Assembly (NCBI GenBank): GCA_910584295.1
Contig: CAJTYR010000008.1
Coordinates: forward strand, 3,551 to 67,550
Source of the DNA: an uncultured Christensenella sp.
Lineage (GTDB): Bacteria; Bacillota; Clostridia; Christensenellales; UBA1242
Direction of reading: 5' to 3'
DNA: 64,000 bases
Part shown: piece after piece, positions 33,853 through 40,889 of the stretch
How positions within the stretch are numbered: position 1 is the stretch's first letter
How the letters are laid out: each line of letters begins with the position of its first letter
The notes under the pieces: model-generated
Database searches by the model: none
Seen by the model: the letters and a program-made list of their open reading frames with translations, nothing else
What the model was told of the DNA's origin: nothing
Program-made: the position numbers and the translations under genes

Positions 33853-34599
33853 ATGGGAGAAAGAGTGGTGAAAGGTTTTGTTCATTCAACTGAATCGTTT
33901 GGCACAGTCGATGGCCCTGGCATAAGATTTGTCATCTTTATGCAAGGATGTCCATTGCGATGCAAATATTGTCACAACCCTGACTCTTGGGCAGTTGGAA
34001 AGGGCAAGGCTTATGAGGCAGAAGAGCTTTTTGAAATTGCAATGAAATACAAAAGTTATTTCAATAAAAATGGAGGGATAACTCTTACTGGCGGAGAGCC
34101 ACTTCTTCAGATGGATTTTTGCATTGAACTTCTCAAAAAATTCAAGAATGAAGGAGTGCATACTGCAGTCGACACTTCTGGCTTTATGTTTGATCCTCAA
34201 AAAGAAGAATGTGTGAATAAACACCTCGAACTTTTGAAATATGTTGATCTTTTTCTGCTTGATATCAAACATATTTCTTCAGTCAAACACAAAGATCTCA
34301 CTGGCGTCCCAAATGACAACACGCTTGCATTTGCGAAATTTTTGAGCGATCATGGCAAGGCAATGTGGGTGCGTTATGTGCTTGTGCCTGACATCACATC
34401 TGATGAAGATGATTTGAATGGGCTTCGAAAATTTTTGGATAATTTGAAGACTGTTGAAAAGGTTGAAGTTTTACCTTATCATACAATGGGTGTTTCAAAA
34501 TACAAGCAATTGGGAATTGCTTATCCACTTGAAGGAGTGAAAACTCCAACAAAGGACCAAATTGAATTTGCAAAAAAGATTTTGCAAGGAGAAAATTGA
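33853..34599 (+). CDS. pflA: Pyruvate formate-lyase activating enzyme (radical SAM)
   Basis: Uses SAM and a 4Fe-4S cluster to place the glycyl radical on pyruvate formate-lyase. 248 residues. GTVDGPGIRFVIFMQGCPLRCKYCHNPDSW carries the CxxxCxxC cluster motif, GGITLTGGEPLLQ the SAM GGE motif, and DLFLLDIKH, YVLVPDITSDEDD later family blocks. AGAGG precedes the ATG. Its stop overlaps the thioredoxin-like ATG, making an operon pflA-trx-pflB-radical domain. Confidence 0.97.
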   Translation: MGERVVKGFVHSTESFGTVDGPGIRFVIFMQGCPLRCKYCHNPDSWAVGKGKAYEAEELFEIAMKYKSYFNKNGGITLTGGEPLLQMDFCIELLKKFKNEGVHTAVDTSGFMFDPQKEECVNKHLELLKYVDLFLLDIKHISSVKHKDLTGVPNDNTLAFAKFLSDHGKAMWVRYVLVPDITSDEDDLNGLRKFLDNLKTVEKVEVLPYHTMGVSKYKQLGIAYPLEGVKTPTKDQIEFAKKILQGEN

Positions 34600-34928
34600 T
34601 GACTTTTGAAGAATTTAAGGAAAAACTTGAAGGAATTTGTTTGATTGAGGTTTCAGGAGAATCTTGCGCCAATTGTTTGACACTTCTTCCACTTGTGAAT
34701 AAACTTGTAGGAGAGCGTGATGACTGCAAATTTTTTCACATCGAAGCAGGCTTTGACACAAAAGAACTTGTGACAGGTTTTGGGATTGTTGAAGTTCCAA
34801 CACTTTTGGTTTGTCTTGATGGAAAAGAGGTGGCAAGGTGCAAAGGCTTTGTTCCAGAAGAGATTTTGAGCCTTTGGATTGATGCAAAAATTGAAAATTG
34901 TAAAAAACTTATGGGAGAAAAGAAATGA
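34599..34928 (+). CDS. Thioredoxin-like protein within the pfl operon
   Basis: 109 residues with a thioredoxin fold: SGESCANCLTLLPLVNKL holds a CxxC (CANC) at the active site, GFGIVEVPTLLVCLDGKEVARCKG contains the cis-Pro after beta 3. CANC is unusual compared with CGPC and suggests different redox behaviour. Translational overlap with both neighbours (TGATG with pflA, ATGA with pflB) implies a tight functional link, perhaps to redox protection of the oxygen-sensitive lyase; that is inference. Confidence 0.82.
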   Translation: MTFEEFKEKLEGICLIEVSGESCANCLTLLPLVNKLVGERDDCKFFHIEAGFDTKELVTGFGIVEVPTLLVCLDGKEVARCKGFVPEEILSLWIDAKIENCKKLMGEKK

Positions 34929-36958
34929 ATGTAATGAAAGAATGGGAAGGCTTCACCCTTGGTAAATGGAGCAATGATGAAATTGATGTGAGAGATTTTA
35001 TTCAAAAAAACTACACTCCATACATTGGAGATGACAGCTTTTTGGAGAGTGCAACTGAAGACACAAAAAAGCTTTGGGAAGAGATTATGGAACTCTCAAA
35101 GAAAGAACGCGAGAATGGTGGGGTTTTGGATGCTGACACAAAAATTGTCTCTCAAGTAAACAGTCATGATGCTGGATACATTGACAAAAATTTGGAAAAA
35201 ATTGTTGGTCTTCAAACTGATGAACCATTTAAGCGTGCTCTTATGCCTTTTGGCGGAATTAAAATGGCAGAACAAGCACTCAATATGTATGGCTATGAAC
35301 TTGACCCACAGGTCAAAGAGTTTTTTGTTAAATACAGAAAAACACATAATGATGGCGTTTTTGATGCATATACTTTGGAAATGAGACGCGCAAGATCTGC
35401 TCATATCTTGACTGGACTTCCAGACACTTATGGCAGAGGAAGAATCATTGGTGATTATCGTAGAGTTGCTCTCTATGGAGTTGATTATCTCATTAAAAAG
35501 AAAGAAGAAGACAAAAGTGCTCTTGATGGAGAAATGACTGACAGCAAAATTAGAGATAGAGAAGAACTTTCTGAGCAAATTAAAGCTCTTAAAAGTCTTA
35601 AACTTATGGCTGAAAGATATGGTTTTGATATTTCAAGACCAGCATCAAATGCTAAAGAAGCAATCCAATTTTTGTATTTTGGATATTTGGCAGCAGTTAA
35701 AGACCAAAATGGTGCAGCAATGTCAATCGGAAGAAATTCAACTTTCTTGGATATCTTTATTGAAAGGGATTTGAAAAAAGGAATCTTGACAGAAAAAGAG
35801 GCACAAGAACTTATCGACCAATTTGTTATTAAACTGCGTATTGTGAAGTTTATGAGAATTCAATCATACAATGAACTTTTCTCTGGAGACCCAACATGGG
35901 TTACAGAATCAATTGGTGGAATGGGAGTTGATGGAAGACCACTTGTGACAAAGAACTCTTTCAGAGTGCTTCATACTCTTGTCAATCTTGGACCTGCGCC
36001 AGAGCCAAACCTTACAGTGCTTTGGTCAAAGAACTTGCCAGAAAACTTTAAGAAATTTTGTGCCAAGATTTCAATTGACACCTCTTCAATTCAATATGAA
36101 TCAGATGATTTGATGAGACCTGAAATGGGAGATGATTATGCCATCGCATGTTGTGTTTCTTGCATGAGAGTTGGGAAAGATATGCAATTTTTCGGTGCAA
36201 GAGCAAACCTTGCAAAATGCTTGCTTTATGCAATCAATGGTGGTGTTGATGAACTTATGCTTGACAAAGTGACAGGGAAGCCTGTGCAAGTTGCTCCAAA
36301 GTTTGCTCCAATTCTTGGTGACGGAAAACTTGAGTATGTTGATGTTTTGGATAAGTTTGAGACCATGATGACATGGCTTGCTGGTCTTTATGTCAATGTG
36401 CTTAATCTCATTCATTATATGCATGACAAATATTCCTATGAGGCTCTTGAAATGGCGCTTCATGACACAAAGGTGAGAAGATTCTTTGCAACAGGAATTG
36501 CTGGGCTTTCTTGTTGTGTGGATTCTCTTTCTGCAATTAAATATGCAAATGTTTATCCAATTCGAAATGAGTTTGGAATTGTAACCGATTATCGAATTGA
36601 GGGTGATTATCCAAAATATGGAAATAATGATGACAGAGCAGATGAAATTGCTGTTTGGCTTGTTAAGACGTTCATGAAGAAGATTGCAAGTCATCATACT
36701 TACAGAGAGTCTGTTCCAACTATGTCCATTTTGACAATCACTTCAAATGTGGTTTATGGTAAGAACACTGGAAGCACTCCAGATGGAAGAAAGGCAGGAC
36801 AGGCACTTGCACCTGGTGCAAATCCAATGCATGGCAGAGATGAGCATGGTGCTCTTGCTTCACTTGAAAGTGTGAGAAAGCTGCCTTATGAATATTCAAG
36901 AGATGGAATTTCAAACACATTTTCAATCACACCAAATTCTTTGGGAAAAGATGATTAA
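34925..36958 (+). CDS. pflB: Pyruvate formate-lyase, catalytic part lacking the glycyl-radical domain
   Basis: Splits pyruvate and CoA into formate and acetyl-CoA in mixed-acid fermentation. 677 residues, against about 740-760 in complete enzymes. It aligns from WEGFTLGKWSNDEIDVRDF through IGDYRRVALYG and the active-site pair in IACCVSCMRVGKDMQFFGA. It stops after DGISNTFSITPNSLGKDD, the point where intact enzymes continue into the glycyl-radical domain. That domain is encoded by the next gene. The stop is followed at once by AAAGGAGGGGG. GGGAG precedes its own ATG. Confidence 0.95.
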   Translation: MNVMKEWEGFTLGKWSNDEIDVRDFIQKNYTPYIGDDSFLESATEDTKKLWEEIMELSKKERENGGVLDADTKIVSQVNSHDAGYIDKNLEKIVGLQTDEPFKRALMPFGGIKMAEQALNMYGYELDPQVKEFFVKYRKTHNDGVFDAYTLEMRRARSAHILTGLPDTYGRGRIIGDYRRVALYGVDYLIKKKEEDKSALDGEMTDSKIRDREELSEQIKALKSLKLMAERYGFDISRPASNAKEAIQFLYFGYLAAVKDQNGAAMSIGRNSTFLDIFIERDLKKGILTEKEAQELIDQFVIKLRIVKFMRIQSYNELFSGDPTWVTESIGGMGVDGRPLVTKNSFRVLHTLVNLGPAPEPNLTVLWSKNLPENFKKFCAKISIDTSSIQYESDDLMRPEMGDDYAIACCVSCMRVGKDMQFFGARANLAKCLLYAINGGVDELMLDKVTGKPVQVAPKFAPILGDGKLEYVDVLDKFETMMTWLAGLYVNVLNLIHYMHDKYSYEALEMALHDTKVRRFFATGIAGLSCCVDSLSAIKYANVYPIRNEFGIVTDYRIEGDYPKYGNNDDRADEIAVWLVKTFMKKIASHHTYRESVPTMSILTITSNVVYGKNTGSTPDGRKAGQALAPGANPMHGRDEHGALASLESVRKLPYEYSRDGISNTFSITPNSLGKDD

Positions 36959-36971
36959 AGGAGGGGGAAAT

Positions 36972-37211
36972 ATGGCAGGAAAAAATCAAGTTGACAATCT
37001 TGTGACAATGCTTGACACTTATTGTGGAGAAGGGGGACATCACCTCAATGTCAATGTTTTCAATCGTGAAACATTGCTCGATGCTCAAAAGCATCCTGAA
37101 AAATATCCACAACTCACAATCCGAGTGTCTGGTTATGCTGTGAACTTCAACAAGCTCACAAAAGAGCAACAAGATGAGGTTATATCTCGTACTATTCACG
37201 AAAATATGTAA
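36972..37211 (+). CDS. Free-standing glycyl-radical domain of pyruvate formate-lyase (GrcA/YfiD-like)
   Basis: 79 residues. DNLVTMLDTYCGEGGHHLNVNV and the radical motif RVSGYAV (Gly54) match the last 70-80 residues of ordinary PflB, so this gene supplies the part missing from the 677-residue protein. The ATG is 13 bases after the pflB stop and is preceded by a perfect AGGAGG at 7 bases, showing it is translated on its own. E. coli YfiD does a similar job as a repair subunit, but there PflB itself is complete. Confidence 0.92.
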   Translation: MAGKNQVDNLVTMLDTYCGEGGHHLNVNVFNRETLLDAQKHPEKYPQLTIRVSGYAVNFNKLTKEQQDEVISRTIHENM

Positions 37212-37283
37212 AAATTGCACAATATTGTGTGTTTTGAAATGGGAACACCATGTTTTTTCCATTTCTTTCTAATTCATATCAAA

Positions 37284-37316
37284 AGGGGACAAAAATTTTG
37301 CGTCCCTTTTTTCTTT
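37284..37316 (+). terminator. Intrinsic terminator of the pfl operon
   Basis: AAGGGGAC, loop, GTCCCTTTTTT. A second possible stem (GAAATGG..CCATTTC) lies just before it. Confidence 0.75.
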
Positions 37317-37330
37317 TAGTGTTTGTTTAT

Positions 37331-37360
37331 TTGACTTGAAATGAAGAGAAGAGTTATAAT
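37331..37360 (+). promoter_or_regulatory. Promoter of enolase gene
   Basis: TTGACT, 18 bases, TATAAT, 29 bases before the ATG. Confidence 0.75.
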
Positions 37361-37388
37361 TATTTTGATGAAATTAAAAGGAGAGATT

Positions 37389-38702
37389 ATGAGAAATTAC
37401 ATCGAAATTGCTGATTTGATAGCAAGACAAATTTTGGACTCAAGAGGAAACCCAACTGTTGAAGTTGAGGTGGTTTTGGAAGATGGAACTGTTGGCAGAG
37501 CAAGTGTGCCAAGTGGAGCATCAACAGGTTCGTTTGAAGCAGTTGAACTTCGTGATGGTGATAAGAAAAATTATCTTGGGAAATCAGTTGAAAAGGCGGT
37601 TGAAAATGTCAACACTCTTATCAGAGAAGAAATTGTCGGCATGAATGCATTGAATCAAGCTGAAGTTGATGAGGCTATGATTAAACTTGATGGAACTGCA
37701 AACAAAGGCAAGTTGGGGGCAAATGCAATTTTGGGAGTTTCACTTGCAGTTGCAAAAGCTGCAGCAGAGTGGTCTGGACTTTCTCTTTACAACTATATTG
37801 GAGGATGCAACGCTTGCACTCTTCCAGTTCCAATGATGAACATTCTTAATGGAGGTAAGCATGCGGACAATTCTGTCAATGTGCAAGAATTTATGGTTAT
37901 GCCAATTGGTGCAAAATCATTTAAAGAATGTTTGAGAATGTGCGCTGAAGTTTTCCATAATCTTAAAGCTGTTTTGAAAGGAAAGGGCTATTCAACTGCT
38001 GTTGGAGATGAAGGTGGATTTGCTCCGAACCTTAAGAGTGATGAAGAAGCGCTTTCTTCAATTGTTGAAGCAATCAAAAAAGCAGGATATAAGCCAGGAA
38101 AAGATTTTGGTATTGCCATTGATGCTGCCGCAACAGAAATGTATGAAGAGGCTGCAAAAATCGGACATAAAGGAAAGTATTATTTCTGGAAAACAGGAGA
38201 AGAGTTCTCTTGCGAAGAGATGATTTCGTATTGGGAAAAAATGGTTGAAAAATATCCAATCGTTTCTCTTGAAGATGGTCTTGCTGAAGAAGACTGGAAA
38301 GGCTGGGCTTTGATGACAGAAAGACTTGGAAAGAAAATACAACTTGTTGGAGATGATTTGTTTGTGACAAATACGGATCGTCTTGCAAAAGGAATTAAAC
38401 TTGGTGTGACTAACTCAATTTTGATTAAACTCAATCAAATCGGAACTTTGACAGAAACTCTTAATGCGATTTCAATGGCAAATAGAGCGGGCTACACTGC
38501 AGTTGTTTCTCACAGAAGTGGTGAAACAGAAGACACAACAATTGCTGACCTTTCAGTTGCTCTTAATGCTGGGCAAATCAAAACTGGTGCTCCATCAAGA
38601 ACTGACAGAGTTGCAAAGTACAACCAACTTCTTCGCATTGAGGAAGAACTTGGAACTTCTTCAAAATATCTTGGAAAAGATACTTTCTTCAACCTCAAAT
38701 AA
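37389..38702 (+). CDS. eno: Enolase
   Basis: Converts 2-phosphoglycerate to phosphoenolpyruvate in glycolysis. 437 residues, normal length. ARQILDSRGNPTVEVEV, SGASTGSFEAVELRDGD, GGKHADNSVNVQEFMVMP, GDEGGFAPNL, VSLEDGLAEEDW, GDDLFVTN and the enolase signature ILIKLNQIGTLTET are all in place, as is VVSHRSGETED. Metal ligands (two Asp and a Glu) and the catalytic Lys are preserved. ATG 37389 follows AAAGGAGAG. Confidence 0.98.
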   Translation: MRNYIEIADLIARQILDSRGNPTVEVEVVLEDGTVGRASVPSGASTGSFEAVELRDGDKKNYLGKSVEKAVENVNTLIREEIVGMNALNQAEVDEAMIKLDGTANKGKLGANAILGVSLAVAKAAAEWSGLSLYNYIGGCNACTLPVPMMNILNGGKHADNSVNVQEFMVMPIGAKSFKECLRMCAEVFHNLKAVLKGKGYSTAVGDEGGFAPNLKSDEEALSSIVEAIKKAGYKPGKDFGIAIDAAATEMYEEAAKIGHKGKYYFWKTGEEFSCEEMISYWEKMVEKYPIVSLEDGLAEEDWKGWALMTERLGKKIQLVGDDLFVTNTDRLAKGIKLGVTNSILIKLNQIGTLTETLNAISMANRAGYTAVVSHRSGETEDTTIADLSVALNAGQIKTGAPSRTDRVAKYNQLLRIEEELGTSSKYLGKDTFFNLK

Positions 38703-38751
38703 TACAATTGTGTCTTATTCGGACAATAGAAGAATCATTGATTTTCAAAGA

Positions 38752-38784
38752 AAAAAAGCAGATTATTCATCTGCTTTTTTTGTT
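38752..38784. terminator. Bidirectional terminator between eno and a nucleoside hydrolase gene
   Basis: AAAAAGCAGAT-TATTC-ATCTGCTTTTTTT between convergent genes. Confidence 0.85.
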
Positions 38785-39806
38785 GCTTTTCTCTTTGGCT
38801 TTTTGACAGGCTCTTCTTTTTCTTCTTCCTTTGTCGGGTCATTGATACCTCTTATCATATTGCTCCAGAAAGTTTTGTCTGTGATTTCGATTTCATCAAG
38901 TTCTCTTATTCTTTCAAAGATTTTTTCTTGGAATTGTTTTCTGTTTACTGATTTGATGACAGTGAAGTTTCCTTTCTTGTCAAAGTGCCCAAGTGTTGCT
39001 CCAATATTTACTTCAGTGTCAACTTCAACAAAAGCACGTTTTGTCTTGAAGATTTTTGGATAGACCATATAAACGATTGCGGCGATGTCGCAGTTTGCGA
39101 TGATTTTTTCTTCATAGCCAGGTTCCCAATAAGTTTGGAAACACATAGACATAAACTTGCCGACATCATTCATATTACTAAGTTCTTCAATTTGTTTTTC
39201 AGTGAAATAGACATAATCTCTTCCAATTTTTGAAGGACACATTGTGATTTTTGCATGGCTGTCAACGGTGTATTTGAAGGCTGGGGCATCTGTTCTGATG
39301 TTAAATGAGCGATGGTGACGATTACACTTAATTCCATCAATTGATCCACCCATCATAACAACATTTTTGATGTATTTGACAGCATCAGGATGTTTCTTCA
39401 AAAGATATGCAAAATTTGTGTGAGGTCCAAGAATAACCAAAGAAATTTGCTTTGGATTTTTCTTGAAAAGTTCATACATTGCATCAGCACAATCAACATT
39501 GAGAGGTTGATGTTTTGTTTCTGTTGGAGGAACATACCAACCAAAGCCCTCTGGTCCATGGATGTGATATGCATATTCTTCATTGTTTCCAAGTCTTTGA
39601 TCATAACCACGAATAACAGGGATGTCCTTATTGAAAATATCAAGCATGTGACAAACATTTCGCACTGTTTTGTCCATATGGACATTTCCGCTTGAAACAG
39701 TGAGAAGTTGTATGTCGAATTGAGGCTCATGTAGTGCAAAAACAAGGGCAGCAATATCGTCTACTCCGGGATCTGTGTCAATAATTACTTTCATTAATTT
39801 CTTCAT
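38763..39806 (-). CDS. Nucleoside hydrolase, IunH-like
   Basis: Cleaves ribonucleosides to base and ribose in purine/pyrimidine salvage. 347 residues. VIIDTDPGVDDIAALVFAL carries the calcium-binding Asp cluster, LVILGPHTNFAYLLKKHP and VVMMGGSIDGI are further family blocks. The usual late active-site His region reads CDIAAIVYMVYP; a His seen in most members there is not obvious. A Lys-rich tail of about 25 residues ends the protein. GGAG precedes the ATG. This is the first of three such genes in the window. Confidence 0.88.
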   Translation of the reverse strand: MKKLMKVIIDTDPGVDDIAALVFALHEPQFDIQLLTVSSGNVHMDKTVRNVCHMLDIFNKDIPVIRGYDQRLGNNEEYAYHIHGPEGFGWYVPPTETKHQPLNVDCADAMYELFKKNPKQISLVILGPHTNFAYLLKKHPDAVKYIKNVVMMGGSIDGIKCNRHHRSFNIRTDAPAFKYTVDSHAKITMCPSKIGRDYVYFTEKQIEELSNMNDVGKFMSMCFQTYWEPGYEEKIIANCDIAAIVYMVYPKIFKTKRAFVEVDTEVNIGATLGHFDKKGNFTVIKSVNRKQFQEKIFERIRELDEIEITDKTFWSNMIRGINDPTKEEEKEEPVKKPKRKATKKADE

Positions 39807-39831
39807 AATATCTCCAATTTTAACTTGTTTT

Positions 39832-39861
39832 AGTATAATTTATTTTTATGTAAAATGTAAA
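39832..39861 (-). promoter_or_regulatory. Candidate promoter of the nucleoside hydrolase gene
   Basis: Minus strand TTTACA, 18 bases, TATACT, about 25 bases before the ATG. Confidence 0.5.
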
Positions 39862-39974
39862 GCGAAATCCTCCATTTTGACATTTTTCTTGTTTTATGTT
39901 GCTTTTTGTAAGTATTAAATGCTTATTTTCAGTGTTTTTGATGGGCAAAATGCAATAAAATGTTCAAAAATCTA

Positions 39975-40003
39975 TTTACAAAGTGTAATTTTTGTGATAA
40001 TAT
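39975..40003 (+). promoter_or_regulatory. Promoter of a membrane protein gene, predicts a leaderless mRNA
   Basis: TTTACA, 17 bases, TAATAT, six bases, ATG at 40010. A TATAAT also overlaps the last bases. Confidence 0.65.
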
Positions 40004-40009
40004 ATAATC

Positions 40010-40771
40010 ATGGAAAAGATAAGAAAAGGACCAAGAAAAGTTTCAATCATGAAGGTTGTTCTTACATTGTTGTTTACTGCAGCAATTTTGGCGGCTGCTA
40101 TATACGTAAACATCAAAGGTGAAATTTATGTTAAATTGGGAGGCAAAAACTTGCCAGTACTTGTTTTTGCGTGCGTTGCAGTTTGCTTCTTGATGTCGCT
40201 CTTCTTCATCCGCAAGACAAACAAGAAAGTTTATTTGACACTTGCTCTTGCAGTCACTGTTGCTGCACATTATTTCTGGTTTGTTGATCCTCTTGGTGGA
40301 AAAGACTTTCAACTTATTGGAGTTTGCCTTTTCTTGGGTGCTCAATTCTTCTTCTTGCTTTACTCTTTGACTTTGACAAGAGCAATCTTCTTGAAAATTG
40401 TTGACCTTGCACTTCGTGTTGGACTTTGTTTGCTCATTGCATTTGTAGTTAAAAAGTATGTTACTCTTTCAACAATTCAAATGCTTGGACTTATGTATAT
40501 CGCAAACATGGTTGTTACACTTCTGTCAATGCTTATTCATATCAAAACTGAATGGGCTACACTCATTGGATATTTGCTCTTGCTTGCTTCTGGAGTGTTT
40601 ACATGTTTGATTATGGATGGGGGTGCTTTGAAACTTACTCCTGCTTTCTATGATTTCATCTTTAAAAACTACACATATGTGATTGTGGACACTTACCTTG
40701 CAGGACTTTTGATTATATCACTTTCTTCTGCTTGGGCAAAGAATAAAACTTTGATAAAAGAAGAGCAATAA
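40010..40771 (+). CDS. Polytopic membrane protein of unknown function
   Basis: 253 residues with about seven hydrophobic helices spaced through the whole length, starting after a basic N-terminus (MEKIRKGPRKVSIMK). Conserved-looking AHYFWFVDPLGGKDF and TEWATLIGYLLLLASG. No family recognised. No Shine-Dalgarno; the -10 box ends six bases before the ATG. Followed by a strong terminator, so a single-gene unit. Confidence 0.75.
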   Translation: MEKIRKGPRKVSIMKVVLTLLFTAAILAAAIYVNIKGEIYVKLGGKNLPVLVFACVAVCFLMSLFFIRKTNKKVYLTLALAVTVAAHYFWFVDPLGGKDFQLIGVCLFLGAQFFFLLYSLTLTRAIFLKIVDLALRVGLCLLIAFVVKKYVTLSTIQMLGLMYIANMVVTLLSMLIHIKTEWATLIGYLLLLASGVFTCLIMDGGALKLTPAFYDFIFKNYTYVIVDTYLAGLLIISLSSAWAKNKTLIKEEQ

Positions 40772-40779
40772 TAAAAAAC

Positions 40780-40807
40780 AAAAATCGGCGGAAGCCGATT
40801 TTTTTAT
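40780..40807 (+). terminator. Intrinsic terminator of the membrane protein gene
   Basis: AAAATCGGC-GGAA-GCCGATTTTTTT. Confidence 0.88.
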
Positions 40808-40889
40808 TGTAAATTTTTCAAACGCAGATATTTCTTGACAATGTCAAAGTTTCTTTGATAAAATGATTTCATAAGTTTTGGGAGACGTT

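Noticed and set aside
36101..36697. 198-codon minus-strand frame opposite pflB
   Set aside because: Antisense shadow of a strongly conserved enzyme.
36950..36975. Programmed frameshift joining the two PFL parts
   Set aside because: A plus-one shift would restore one frame, but there is no slippery sequence or stimulator, and the second part has its own perfect ribosome site; kept as a separate gene.
38464..39063. 199-codon plus-strand frame across the end of eno and the terminator
   Set aside because: Overlaps eno in another frame and continues into the convergent gene through the terminator; no ribosome site.
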